Below, one piece after another: positions 1-10,424 of a DNA stretch of 64,000 nucleotides; the stretch's first letter is position 1, and each line of letters begins with the position of its first letter. A model generated the notes under the pieces. The model searched no databases, had not been told where the DNA came from, and worked only from the letters and a program-made list of their open reading frames with translations. The stretch covers positions 6,998,318-7,062,317 of the forward strand of contig JABAKD010000006.1 in assembly GCA_012845835.1 (NCBI GenBank). The letters are read 5' to 3'. Origin of the DNA: Undaria pinnatifida. Its lineage: Eukaryota; Sar; Phaeophyceae; Laminariales; Alariaceae. A program made the translations under genes and the position numbers.

Positions 1-23
1 TTTTCTCCATTCTTCCTTTCTTA

Positions 24-810
24 GGCCATTTCTTACACAGTCGGATTCCGCCAGTCGAAAACGGCCCTTTTCGACTGGATTTTTTTCGCCTGGATTCTTC
101 TCGTCCTTCTTATCGCCAGTCGAGTCGATTTTATAGATTTTGTGCTCTTCCTAGAGGCGGTTGGTGTGAGGGAGTACTGCTGTACGGCAGTCGAAATCGG
201 TTGGCAGCTCTGTGCTTCGCAATTTCTCCGCGAGCAACGGCTCGACGAACCCTCGTCCCAGCGAGTTGGTGGCTTTGGGCTTAGCCGAAAGCCGCCAAAG
301 CTACTTTCATGGAGTTGCACTCAGCCGAGAGCCGCCAAGGCTACAGCAGGCGCATCCGTTGTTGGCAGCATGGGATCGATACCGCGCGCTGCTGCCGTCG
401 TGTGATACACTCTGCTGGCGAGCGGAACTAGGAATGCGCCACGCTGACTTGCTGCGAGAAGCAACAAACAGCAGTGATAGCCAAGCCAGCGTCAGCGCTT
501 GGATGATACTGCTGTGTGGTACCTGGTATGGGTGTATGGCCGTGTGGCCGTGTGGGTGTGTGTTTGGTGGTGGGATGAGCGATGCGATCGGTTCAAAAAA
601 CACGCGTAAAACTTTGTCGACTGAGTTTTTCGACTGAGGATCCAGTCGAAAAAGTCGAGTTTTTCGACTGGATCCGCCAGTCGGAATTCTCAGTCAAAAA
701 AAAGTTGAGTCGAAAAAGCCCTTTGTCGACTGTGTAAGAAAGCCCGATTTTGGGCTCCAGTCGAAAAAGGCCGTTTTCGACTGCCAAATCCGACTGTATA
801 AGAAATGGGC
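24..810. mobile_element. Harbinger-like non-autonomous DNA element, 787 bp
   Basis: The two ends are inverted repeats of about 55 bp: the left begins GGCCATTTCTTACACAGTCG and the right, reversed, begins GCCCATTTCTTATACAGTCG. Both ends are flanked by TTA (21-23 and 811-813), a TWA-type target duplication. GG-start termini plus TTA duplication are hallmarks of PIF/Harbinger (family knowledge). The motif CAGTCGAAAA, or its complement, recurs near both ends (about 53-125, 187 and 615-790), as expected of subterminal transposase-binding repeats. The centre has no recognisable transposase, so it would need one in trans. It probably lies inside the intron or flank of the leftward Nudix gene. Confidence 0.7.
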
Positions 811-812
811 TT

Positions 813-1450
813 ATTATTGTCGTTTCTTTTTTTCATTTTCCTCCCCCTTTTGTTGCCAATAGTCTGGTGTGCTGTCTTGTATCTTGTTTTGCCGCGTGTT
901 CATGTGGCGGTTCACGGCATGGCCAAATCACCTTGCTGTATTTGCGTACTGCATTTGCTATAATGTGTGTTTGTCTCGTAGTCTCTGACGACAGAGCTAG
1001 TCTCGATTAATAGGAGGCGTCGGCATTGACACTGGTTGTGCTGGATGTAGATGGGTGGAAATATCAGTATAATGTCAAGAACACACACATCCTCTACCTC
1101 CTCTACCTCAGCAGCCAGGACCGGGCCTCCTTTGTATGGCACCCTGTGACCTGTGATGCAACCATGTGATCCGGTGACACGTATTCCTATCAAAAGTTAA
1201 AGTTCAACCAAAAAGTGAAATACCACTAAGGACTTAAATATAATGACTGTTTTAAATGCATATGAATGTACATATGAATATTACACCAGTCCTTAATTTT
1301 CCGTCCACTTTGTATACATCAGTTGCTCTAAAACATGTGCACTGCTGTGCAAAAACGGGCACATGCCTCGTATATGATACCGTACGAGACACACATGCTA
1401 CGCACGTACGCCGCACGCAAGCACACCCATAATGCAGTAGTAGGTCTCAC
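813..1450 (-). other. Presumed first intron of the Nudix gene
   Basis: The exon at 1451-1558 ends with a GTGAGA donor reading leftward. In 813-1450 I find no downstream exon and no Nudix box on the - strand, only repeat copy G1 and AT-rich DNA around 1200-1320. The intron therefore probably continues beyond the window, with the Harbinger-like element inside it. Confidence 0.4.
917..1090 (+). repeat. Dispersed repeat family G, copy 1
   Basis: This block is clearly similar to 47515-47672, sharing the order GGCCAAA-CACCTTG, a CGTAGT-TGTGAC stretch, GACAC-GTTGTGCTGGATG and GGGTGGAAA. Inverted relatives lie at 28016-28125 and 52046-52165. There is no coding signal and no clear termini. It lies in the presumed intron of the leftward Nudix gene. 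Confidence 0.5.
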
Positions 1451-1558
1451 CATCTCCGCGCGGCGAGCAGAGCTGACGACCTTATTGTTTGTCTCGTCCA
1501 CTATCGCGACCATCTCGTCAGCATCCAAGCCCTTCTCCGGGTTAGCCACAGCCGCCAT
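1451..1558 (-). CDS. YfcD-like Nudix hydrolase, first coding exon (partial gene)
   Basis: The exon encodes 36 residues starting MAAVANPEKG and containing VAIVDETNNKV followed by SSARRAEM. This matches the conserved N-terminus of the YfcD / isopentenyl-diphosphate-isomerase-like Nudix proteins (a V-DE-NNV strand, then R-EM), which normally leads into a HRA-Y segment and then the Nudix box. The exon ends in phase 0 at GAGATG followed by a GTGAGA donor (intron starts at 1450). The frame stays open upstream to 1687, giving an alternative start that would add 43 residues; I prefer 1558 because family similarity begins there. The catalytic Nudix box is not in the window, so the substrate cannot be inferred. 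The gene is divergent from the EGF-like gene. Confidence 0.5.
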
Positions 1559-2271
1559 GATTGATGCAGGTAGCAAGGCCGGAGGCTCCACTGACTGGTA
1601 GGTAGACTCCGTCAATCCCTTCCCCTCAAAAGTGATCCGCTTCCCTCGAGCCTTTCTTGTTCGATCCCTCCAGTGATGCGAGCACACGGCAGCACGCAGA
1701 AGCAGACACGCTCAAACTCAGTCTCAGAACAGCAGTAAGAGGTAGCAAGCTTGAGGCAAAGAAATCCGCAGTCGGCACAACCTATCGTCGCGGACAAATA
1801 CACTACGTGACCGTAGTTGACGTTTTGACTGACTGGATTTAAATATCAAATATAATATATCAAGTCCCAGATATATCTTGACGCGTCCTTGACCCCTTCG
1901 CAATGACCCATCTCCCAGCAACTTCGCTCTCGGGCTATCTTGGTGCGGGGGGACTTGACCAATCACGATAATCTGATTAGAAAAAAAACGGTTTCGTGGG
2001 GAAACCGCAATCTCTTGTTGCGATTGCAATTTGCCTTGCATTGCGGCGTGAAATCCTACGTGAGGTGTGAATCTCTGAGGCGTCAGAGCTTAGACCTGAG
2101 ACTTCTGGGTGGAGCGCACTCGTCACAGCACAGACCCTTTGCCTCGCTCCGAGTTCCTGCTATCCCCTGCTTCCGTGCCAAGCAGGGCTGTCCGATCAAA
2201 GGAGCTGGCAATTGAACAGTCGTGGATTTCGTGGATAGCTAAGCTCAAAGAATCGACCTGCAACAAGAACA
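1559..2271. promoter_or_regulatory. Shared divergent promoter interval
   Basis: About 710 bp separate the two start codons, which point away from each other, so both 5' UTRs and core promoters should lie here. An AT-rich TATAATATAT stretch is near 1849-1860 and a CCAAT pentamer near 1959. No repeat family seen elsewhere in the window intrudes, which suggests constraint. The regulatory assignment rests on gene arrangement only. Confidence 0.35.
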
Positions 2272-5200
2272 ATGATTATGTCGAAGTTCTCCTCCGTTCT
2301 CGTCCTTGCTCTCGTGAGCACGGCCTCGGCGTACTGCCCAAACTCCTGCAGCGGGCACGGGTCGTGCGGGACCAACGACCAGTGCACGTGCTACCTCCGC
2401 CCTAACGGGGACGCCGCATGGCAGGGAGCGGACTGCTCGCTCCGGACATGCCCAAAGTGAGTTGCAGCGTCGTCGTGGCATGACACCATGCCAACATGGT
2501 CGTAAATATAGGTGCCGTTATAATTTTATTATGATTATAAAATGTGTATTAAATTAAAGTCTAAGTTGATACAGCAGTGGACGGAACCCGCACCCGAACC
2601 CGAAAAGCACGTACCGACAAGCCTAGTGACGGCGTCGCAACGCAAGGGGTGGACTCATGGCTGGGCGTGTCTCTTCTCGAACGAATGACTCACCTCTGAT
2701 GTCGGCTGCAGCTCGCGGCTGGCTGTCGGCGATGCAAAATCTACCTGGGTCGTCAATAACTAATATAGCGGATGACAGATTGCCGAAATTGTGGAGACAT
2801 GAAAAACGACACAAAACCGGCCATTCATACGATGTCTGAAGTGTTCTCGTACCAGAATCCGGACGTACGTCTCATACTTCTCAAGTACCAAGTAGGGGGT
2901 TTTGGAGCAGGCAGGGTATCCGCAATGCAGCAGCACAGCGCAGATGCGGCGCAACTACTGCTGTGTGATACTTCTTGCTGTTCGCCCCGCTCGCTGTGGG
3001 CGTGTGTGCCTCTCACCTCCGCATAAATTGTATCCGTGCATCATCGTGGAACCTTACGTGCCTGCACGTGTGCATGATGAATCTTGAGCTGTCTTTCGTG
3101 ACGACAAGGAAGCCCGCTCCCATCCTCCACAGCGTTCCAGTGAATGATTTCCTGGAGCACTAGTCATTCCCTTGCCGACCAGCTACCTGGACCAACAACC
3201 TTCAGGGTTCCTTACTCGTGATCGGCCTCTCGTCGAGCGTACGGGTGGTAGATAGAAATATCCAAACACCCATGCCAAACCTCTCCTCCCCCCCCCTTCA
3301 CAATACGGTGGTGACATGTACCAAGCACTTCGCCCACGCCTGTACGATCAGCTATATTGCTTGCTTCCTCCTGCAGGCTTTCTATTATGACTTGTCTCAG
3401 CATGTGCATTCGTTCCTACCTCCGACGTTGTACTGCACGCAGAAGCTCAAACTTTTCTCGAGTGCTCCTGAAAAAATAACATAAACACCCTCTGTCAAAT
3501 CACACGCTGCCGCAACGTTGTTTCCCCTGCAATCGCCCATGTTGCTTCGCAAAGTTAAATGCACTAGAACGTACGCCACAGCACAGGACGCAGAAAAAAA
3601 TGAATTACTTATCAGACGAAAGCTACGGTAGAAAGAGGTGCATTAATTTTTTTTGGGCTCGTCACCTGAGGAGCTCTATTACCTCTCCTAAAAAGATCTC
3701 GCATACCTCCTCCAAAAACTGACTTGGAGAGAAAACAAAGGTGCCACGGCCCAATGAACGATCGATTCCATGGCCTACAGGTACGCAACGAAAATTATTC
3801 CAAGCGAACAAATTGCAAAAATGAGCGGCCGGTGCATCGCGTGCAGCTTGCGAAGACGAGTATCGAACCTAAAGCGATCTCGATCACAGCTAGCTGACGT
3901 ATTTAGATCTTTGTCGATTTTTTTAGGTAAAAAAAATAAATTCAGACGACTTGGGGGTTAAGGAACTCCCGTTCGTTCAGACAAAATATTTCAGCCAAAA
4001 AACGGTATACCTCTATTTCGTAGCATGCGCGATGTCAGCACAGAGTACAGCACTCGACACTGCTCGTAAAGTAGCCCCGCATTCACCACTACAAAAACAT
4101 CCCATGCATACGATACCAACTCCAAGTGCTGCGCCGTGGCTTTTTTTTTTTTAGATCCTCCTGGGGATCCGGGTCCGTGGCGTGTTCCGTTAATACGTGG
4201 GTGCAATTCTAAAGGAACGATATTATGGGTCAGGGACGCGAGCTAGAGGTATACAATTTTTTTGCTAATTTTTTTCTGAACGAGGCCGCTTCTTAACCCA
4301 AAATCGTCGGAAAAAATGTCATTCTTGTTTTTCAATATTATTTGTTGTATCTGGGCGATGGGTTTGCTCAGCGAGTCGCACTTCCGGCTTTCGTCAAAAT
4401 CAGTTACGGGTGAGGTATGTAGAGTAGTTTATCAAGCCACCACCCTTAGAAGGCAAAAAAGAGCCAGTGCACCTCTGCCGTGGCATGCGTCCACACTCAA
4501 GTTCCTAGCATGTGCGAGGCAGGGAGTGGTGTGTCCTACGTGTCGTGCAAAAGTCGAGCCAACTTTTTTCAGTTGGCCCCTAACTTCTAGCTGTGATGCG
4601 TACTTAATTGCTGCTGTGTATCGCCCTCGATTGTTTTTCGTGAATCTCCCCCTCCCCCCCATCCTCCTCATTTTCCTCCGTTGGAATACTCCGGTATACA
4701 GAAGACTCTGATGTCTGTGTGTTTCGGATTCCACCGTCCTTCTCTTCCTCCCCCTTTCTAACGCCCTCCTCCTCCTCCTCTTCCCCCTCCCCATCCTCTG
4801 CCTCTTTTTCATCTCTAACACTATCATCCTCCCTTTCACATACAGCATCATTCTGTCCTTCCTGTCCCTCCTCCATGCCCCATCCCCCCCCCCCTCCTCC
4901 GTCCTCCTCCTTCTCTCGATTTCCATATGTAGCATCCCCCTCTCCCTCACCAGCGTCCTCCTTCTCCTTCTGCCCGTTTCTAACATTATCCTCCCACTCC
5001 CTCCTCCTCCCCTCCCCTCCTCTTGCTCCTCATATTCATCTATCACACCCTCCTCCCCCTTCCCCCCCCCCCCTCCCTCCTCTTCCTCCTCCTCTTCACC
5101 TCTTACACCCTCCCCCCGCCCCCCCCGCCCGGCCCAACAGGGGCGCAGCCTGGGCAATGGAGGCAGTAGCGGCGAACAACGCCCACGCCGAGGTCGAGTG

Positions 5201-5594
5201 CTCCGCCAAAGGACTTTGCGACCGCACTACAGGCCTCTGCGCGTGCTTCGAAAACTACGAGGGCGTGGCCTGCGAGCGCACCATATGCCCAAACGATTGC
5301 TTTGGCAACGGGTTCTGCTACACCGAGAAACAGCTAGCCGCGGACGCCGGGAGCTCCTACCTCACCCCCTGGGACGCAGAGAAGCAGGTGGGGTGCAAGT
5401 GCGACCTGGGGTTCCGCGGGCCCGACTGCTCTCTGCAGGAGTGCCCTTCGGGGACGGACGTGATGGGAGGGGATGGCGCGACGAAAGGGCGTGACTGCTC
5501 CGGCCGCGGGATCTGCGACTACACTACCGGTTTGTGCGGGTGCTTCATCGGGTATTACGGGACCATGTGCGAGTACCAGACTATCCTCTCTTAA
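2272..5594 (+). CDS. Secreted EGF-like Cys-rich protein (exons 2272-2456 and 5141-5594)
   Basis: Joining 2272-2456 to 5141-5594 restores one 212-residue frame; the split codon becomes AAG (Lys62). The donor is AA/GTGAGT and the acceptor is AACAG/G after a long pyrimidine tract. Residues 1-20 form a signal peptide with a hydrophobic VLVLALV core and ASA cleavage site. The mature protein opens with [11 protein letters not shown], then a [13 protein letters not shown] motif, an [15 protein letters not shown] block, [26 protein letters not shown], and a final [16 protein letters not shown] block ending CEYQTILS and a stop. This alternation of C-xGxGxC and CxC-G-xG-xC units is EGF/tenascin-like and is common in secreted stramenopile proteins. 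There is no transmembrane or GPI segment, so it is probably extracellular or cell-wall associated. Codons in both exons favour G or C at position three. A second ATG two codons downstream is an alternative start. Confidence 0.75.
3621..4030 (-). mobile_element. Family A MITE, degraded copy A1
   Basis: It begins CTACGGTAGAAAGAGGTGCA and ends with GGTATACCTCTATTTCGTAG, the two ends of family A (described at 12178-12417). The family signatures CATGGCCTACAGGTACGCAACG and GGGGGTTAAGGAACTCCCG are inside. It is longer than a typical copy, so it has extra DNA or heavy drift. It lies in the EGF-gene intron. Confidence 0.5.
4235..4335 (+). mobile_element. Family A MITE, truncated copy A2
   Basis: Only the left third remains: GACGCGAGCTAGAGGTATAC, a T-rich run, then CTTAACCCAAAATCGTCGGA. 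It faces copy A1 in inverted orientation about 200 bp away. Confidence 0.45.
4720..5138 (+). repeat. Pyrimidine-rich (TCC/CCT) tract at the intron 3' end
   Basis: About 420 bp are almost purely C and T on the + strand, mostly CTCCTCC-type units with some ACA interruptions, ending directly at the AACAG acceptor. It acts as an exaggerated polypyrimidine tract for exon 2. The open frames through it on either strand are compositional artefacts. Confidence 0.65.
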
Positions 5595-6589
5595 GGCGAT
5601 CTGGGAAGAAGGGTTTACACGTCGGCGTCGGCGTCGTCGGGCGAGGGGGGCCTGGGCGAACGCCAGTACTACTCTTTCTTGAGGCGACTTTTTTCCTTAA
5701 GAGGCAACGCGAGGAAAACGGTGTCCATGTCAGGCGGGGGTCCGGTTGGGAATCGCTGTCTTTTTCTTTTATAATAGCGAAACGAAGGAGGGTGCCTGTT
5801 GTGTCGTCATTGCTAACGGGGGGGGGGGGGGGGGTCGGACCGGGTCGTGTGCGATGATATACCGAAACCACCCTCTCATAACACTGCGACGCCAGGGGAA
5901 CTGCGCCGGCGTCATCATCATCGGCACGAACGGGTCCACCTGCGCGCGGGCTACGTTAAGGTTGCCTATGACTCTATCGTACGGCGCACGCGAGCTAGGC
6001 TGTCTATGATCCCACCGACACACGGCACCTGCGGGCTAGGCCTCCATTACTCTTGACATTTGTACGACTCCCTCTTGCAAGCGTTGGGCTGGCAAGCCAG
6101 AGGCGAGCGACACCACTACCGTGTCAGCGTTGGTGGATGCGTGATTCTCCGCTTGGACCAACCTTGTTCCAGCATCATGAACTTACTTTTTGCTCTTTTT
6201 TGTTCGTGGTTGCGCCCCATAGCTATATCACCATTAAGCTGTGGCCATCTGCGTCCACAAAATATCCACGGCCTTTCAAGACTGCCATAGCTGCGGTCAT
6301 TTACTTCCGAGGTCTTCGTTTCCTCCCAACATGCGTTCTTGACAAGCACAGCGGTGAATAGCGAGCGTTTTTTTTTATGCATGTGCCTGGTACAGGGTTT
6401 CGAATGGGGGAGGGGGACGTTGGAGGTTGAGGGGGGGGGGTGAGGGGATGCTTCTTCGCTGGTGAACAATCAATATATCGTACGTACGACTAGAGCTTCC
6501 TGGATGTTTTTTTTTCCCAATGGGAACTCAATTTCACAATGACCACACGGCAGTGGTGAGAAAGCGTTTCGTTTCATTTCTTCCCCAAG
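5595..6589. other. 3' flank of the EGF-like gene
   Basis: This holds the presumed 3' UTR and intergenic DNA. A G16-18 homopolymer sits near 5819-5834 and a second G-rich stretch near 6405-6445. I see no AATAAA signal near the stop and no further coding sequence. Confidence 0.3.
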
Positions 6590-7235
6590 ATTTTATTTCT
6601 AGCGGAGATGCGATATCTGGCTGAGATTTGGTTTCTGCTGATATTTGAAATCTGGCTTGGGATTCGATTTGCTATGGCTGAGAATTTTGATTTCTGGCTG
6701 AGATTGGAGTTCTGGTTGAGGTTTGATTTCTCGCTGAGATTTGATAATCTGGCTGAGATATTAAAACATGTCCAACATTTTTAGTTCTGGCTGAGATTTG
6801 ATTTCTGGACGAGGTTTTGTGCTCTGATCGAGATTTAATTTCTAGCTGTGAGACTCGATTGCTGGCTGAGAATTGATTTTTGGCTGATACTTGAAACCTG
6901 GCTGGCATTTGATTTATTTTGGCAGGGGTTTGATTTCTGGCTGAGATTCGAACTCTGGCTGTGAGCTTCGATTGCTGACTCAGATTTTGATTTCAGGCTG
7001 ACATTTGATTTCTGGATGAGGTGTTTTGGGTTCTGGCCGAGCTTTGATTTCTAGCTGAGATTTAATTTCTGGCTGTGAGATTCGATTGCTGGCTCAGGTT
7101 TTGAGCTCTGGCTGAGATTTGTTTTCTAGCTGAGATTTGATACCTGGCTGTGAGATTCGATTGCTGACTCAGATGTTGATACCTGGCTGATTTGATTTCT
7201 GGCTGTGAGATTTGATTTCAGGCGAAAAGCGAGCG
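6590..7235. repeat. Degenerate 16-18-bp minisatellite
   Basis: About 35 imperfect units of GATTTCTGGCTGAGATTT follow one another, with variants such as TTCTAGCTGTGAGATTCGAT. Copies differ by substitutions and small indels, so the array is old. A weak three- or four-unit higher order (TGTGAGATTCGATTGCTGGC) recurs near 6850, 6960, 7075 and 7150. Confidence 0.7.
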
Positions 7236-7667
7236 CAGTTTGACGCCGAACGATAGGCAAGGGAGTTTGTTTACTCAAAGCAACCGACGTTTTCTTTTTC
7301 TTTTTTCCCGCAACATCAGGACATTTTTTTGTATATATCAGCGCCTGGTTCGTGCGGTTAAAGCTAATTTTTCTGCAGCCAGCTGCACTGGTACTGTCAG
7401 GCTGCACGTGGGGGAAGGGGGAGAGGGAGATGGAGGGCACTCACTCGCTGATATAATCCACGCCATAATTATCGGCATTTTTTTTAAACCGGCGCGAAAA
7501 AATAAAATCGGCCTTCTTGAAGGAGTCAAGTCAAGGGAAGACGCGAAAAGGGCGGCCCTCACTGGAAGGAATCAAGGATAGAAGTTACTGTGCGATATTC
7601 AAGAGGGATTTACGCGGGTCATGACACAACCCGCCGAATATGTCAGAAGGTTCTAAGAAATTTCGCG
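7236..7667. other. Unassigned intergenic DNA
   Basis: I see no gene and no repeat family shared with the rest of the window. It contains a short G/A-rich run near 7410-7435. Confidence 0.3.
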
Positions 7668-7922
7668 GAAACATGCTACGGTAGAGGTGCGCCATTTTTT
7701 TTCCTTCTGAGCGTGGTGGCTTAAGGAGCTCTTATGTCTCGCCCACAAAACTGATTTTTGAGGGAAAACTGAAATTCCAACCCGATGAGAACAATGCCAT
7801 AGCCTAGGTATATAAAAACATAGATATATGTTGAACAAAGGATGAGTTTTTCAACGACTTTGGGTTAAGGGAGACCGACGATCATTTAGAAAAAAAGTGC
7901 TACCTCCCTCGTAGCACGCATC
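7668..7922 (-). mobile_element. Family A MITE copy A3
   Basis: Near-complete, 255 bp. It starts with an altered terminus leading into TGCTACGGTAGAGGTGCG and ends CCTCGTAGCACGCATC. Flanking tetramers are CGCG (7664-7667) and CGTG (7923-7926), a 4-bp duplication with one mismatch. Inside are AGCCTAGGTATAT and ACGACTTTGGGTTAAGGGAG. Confidence 0.6.
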
Positions 7923-8215
7923 CGTGGGTTGGGTGGGGTCGGGTCAGGAGGTGTGTGAAATATCACGGGACTGGTCCAGTGGGATTAAGAAGCTTTCTAG
8001 TTGCCGCGGGTCGGGCCGGATTACCGTACCCTGACTCGATCTCACACGTGAAAAGCAGCCCAGCATCATTCCGTGCTCCGATCGCTTTTCGTTCGTGCGG
8101 TGAAAGGCGACACCACCGACTTTCATTATGCGCCGTGGACCATTGTTATGTATCTGACGGTCTTCCCTCTTGACAAGCTTTTGTACTTCGCGTGCACGAA
8201 AAAGGAACGCTCATT

Positions 8216-8392
8216 TCAGAGTAAACTGACAACGTGCAACCTGAATGGATAAACCCATCGCCTAGATATACAAAACAAAGCATGTTACAACACATACAAG
8301 AACAAAATCGGACGATTTTGGGTTAGGGAGCTCCCGTCGTTCATTCAGATTTTGTTTTTCCCCGCAAAGATCCTACCTCCATCCTAGCACGG
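8216..8392 (-). mobile_element. Family A MITE, truncated copy A4
   Basis: Only the inner part and one end are present: CATCGCCTAGATATACAAAA, GACGATTTTGGGTTAGGGAG, then CTACCTCCATCCTAGCACG. The other terminus is missing. Confidence 0.45.
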
Positions 8393-8448
8393 GTAACGCC
8401 TACATGGATGGCCGCAAGAATAATTTTTTCCAAAAAGATTCTACCATG

Positions 8449-8645
8449 CTATATTTTATTATTTCATTTGCCATCTGACAATGCAGCGTGAGTGTCAAAA
8501 ACCATGAACATGATGAAAGAACACAACAACATCCAGACGAAAGCGTGAAACGATATTTCCAACAACCAAAAACCACGAATACTAGATGTACCTCTCTTTT
8601 CTCCTGGCCCTGCCCCCTCCAGCCGCAAGGAAGGGCCAAGTCCTC
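8449..8645 (+). repeat. Dispersed repeat family I, copy 1
   Basis: About 200 bp closely match 12848-13052: ATTTCATTTGCCATCTGACA, then GATGAAAGAACACA, CATCCAGACGAAAG, TTTCCAACAACCAAAAAC and ATACTAGATGTA. The boundary near GGGCCAAGTCC is shared. There are no obvious terminal repeats; classification unknown. Confidence 0.6.
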
Positions 8646-9528
8646 CCCCCCATACACCTCCGAAGAAGAATCGAACGACAACCCGCTGTCCACATCCTAG
8701 CACGCGTACCGCATACTATTGGAGATGTTACCTGTCAGTAACCATCATGTCGTTTCTTCATAGCAATTATAAGTCATATAGTATACATTACGAGTTGTTC
8801 GTACAACCGACAGTTACAATAAGTCTGTCATATGTCGTTGTCGATGCGGTATTTAGCATGCAGAAGTCTCGGCAGTAATAACTTGGACACATGATGCACA
8901 GCAGCTTACTGGTTAGGCATATCCAAAAGCTGGCACATGCAGTGCGTACGAGCAATGCGGTGCAGTCAAATAATGCGGCGGAATAGCGTACCTGGTACGT
9001 ATAGCAACATTCATGGAATGTGATTGTAGGTTGACTGTCGGGACGTTGACGTAGCTAAGCTCCCAGAAGCAAACCTCAGGGAACGTTGCCATAGGTACGG
9101 TAGACCACGAGCAAGCCTCAGGAAACGTTGCTGTAAGTATATCAGGCAACTGGCACCCGTAGAGTTCATCTGTCCGTAGATTAAGGCATTGTGCTGTCTC
9201 GATCAGGTGATGATCAGGCCCACCTCGATCACTCATTTTCGCTCACCGTCAGCTCTCATCTGCGGAGCAAATCAATCACCAATCAACATATCGGCTTGGG
9301 GTCGCCGACCAACGAACTTCTCCTCTATTCTTCTTTGAAGCTCTTCTACAGGCACACTTAACCGTGAGTCTGCGTTAGCCTCTAAACATTATACATGCTG
9401 TGTCTTGATCGGGTCATCCGCAAGCAAGCCTACCCAAGCGTATACCAGCTACGGGCTGACACACACTACACACCGCCACCAAAAGCTCAACACATACATG
9501 GATGGCCACAAAATCGTCACCAACTCCC
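8646..9528. other. Unassigned intergenic DNA
   Basis: No gene or shared repeat is visible apart from two copies of the 9-mer TACCAGGTA/TACCTGGTA in the surrounding 1.3 kb (8989 and 9862). Confidence 0.25.
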
Positions 9529-9780
9529 GAGTCGTTCTACGGTAGCCCCCCCAACTTTTCTTTAACGAAATATCCGGCTTTGAAACCAGCTCCCGGCCGT
9601 ATCTTCTGAAATACGGTGCCCCTTGCCGCCCCGACGACATCGTTCCATAGACCTCTGCAAACATGAAAATGTTTGAGGAGGCTTTTTTCATAGCATCCTC
9701 CCTCGTGATTTTCTAGCAGCCACGGAACGTTCGTTACAGAAAATCGCCGGTTTTGGGGGGGGGCTATCGTTGAAGCAGTC
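9529..9780 (-). mobile_element. Family B MITE copy B1
   Basis: 252 bp in reverse orientation, starting GAGTCGTTCTACGGTAGCCC and ending GGGGCTATCGTTGAAGCAGTC. Flanking tetramers TCCC and CCCC differ at one base. The body holds the family B landmarks AACCAGCTCCCGGCCG and GCGATTTTCTGTAACGAACG (reversed). The family is described at 10118-10378. Confidence 0.7.
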
Positions 9781-9885
9781 CCCCCTTGGTTCGGACGGCA
9801 CCTGTGCTAACGGTATAGAGGGGCACCATTTTTGCCTTCTAAAGGTGGTGGCTTGAGGAGCTACCAGGTATATGCCTTCTGACGA

Positions 9886-10419
9886 GACGCGTGCTACGAT
9901 AGGGGTGCACCACTTTTTTTCTTAATACTACCCCTCAATTTGGGAGCTTAAGACCTATATCCCAAAACTGGTTTGGGGAAAAACGAAGCTGCTACCGGAT
10001 GAAAACTCCCATCGCCTTTCGGTACGCGGCGAGAATCATGCAAACAAAAAAATGACCTAGGACATGATTTCGAACGATTTTTGGGTCAAGGAGGCCCGTC
10101 ATTCAGAAACCATTGTTGACTGATTCTGCGATAGCACCCCCCCCCCAAAAAAAACAGCAATTTTCTTTAACGAACGTTTCATGCCTGCTCGACACAAGGA
10201 AGGATGCAATTGAAAACAAAGTATCCATGTATATATTTTTTCTTGTGTGCAAAGGCCTATCGATCGATGACGTCGGGGTGTCGAGAGACACCGTGCTTCA
10301 GGAAATACGACCGGGAGCTGGTTTTGAAACCGGCGATTTCGTTAAAGAAAGGCTTGGGGGGCTACCGTAGAACGACTATGTTTCAGACGAAAAGTGCTAC
10401 CTCTACGGTAGCACGCGTC
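9886..10419 (-). mobile_element. Family A MITE copy A5, split by B2
   Basis: It starts GACGCGTGCTACGATAGGGG and ends CTCTACGGTAGCACGCGTC. The sequence is continuous except that a complete family B element (10118-10378) sits between AAACCATTGTT and TGTTTCAGACG. Removing B2 and one TGTT restores the usual family A text around AAACCATTTCAGAC. Element A5 is therefore older than B2. An extra family A fragment lies just upstream (about 9810-9864). Confidence 0.75.
10118..10378 (+). mobile_element. Family B MITE copy B2, nested in A5
   Basis: Non-coding element of 261 bp. The left end is GACTGATTCTGCGATAGC; the right end reversed is TAGTCGTTCTACGGTAGCC. It is flanked by a perfect 4-bp duplication, TGTT (10114-10117 and 10379-10382). 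Family landmarks in order are TTAACGAACGTTTCATG, GCTCGACACAAGGA, TATCGATCGATGACGTCGGG, CGACCGGGAGCTGGTTTTGA and GCGATTTCGTTAAAGAAA. The terminal motif GAC-N5-CTACGRTAG is shared with family A. No transposase is encoded; transposition must be in trans. Confidence 0.85.
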
Positions 10420-10424
10420 GCTGG

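Larger units (their letters stand above)
2457..5140 (+). other. 2.7-kb intron of the EGF-like gene
   Basis: GT-AG intron starting GTGAGT and ending CCCAACAG. It holds no coding exon that I can fit between Lys62 and the GAAW motif. It carries two degraded family A MITEs (3621-4030 and 4235-4335) and ends in a pyrimidine-rich tract of about 400 bp. The rest (2460-3620) shows nothing recognisable. Confidence 0.65.

Noticed and set aside
912-1193. Second Nudix exon on the - strand
   Set aside because: The sequence is repeat family G and its translation lacks the Nudix box.
1328-1687. Taking the whole 119-codon - strand frame as one Nudix exon
   Set aside because: Family similarity starts at the internal Met (1558) and stops at a GTGAGA donor (1450); residues after AEM do not match any Nudix protein.
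4432-5157. 241-codon Glu/Arg/Gly-rich frame on the - strand, and the N-terminal 140 codons of the + frame starting at 4719
   Set aside because: Both are readings of the intronic pyrimidine tract. The exon starts at 5141, as shown by the restored EGF-like frame.
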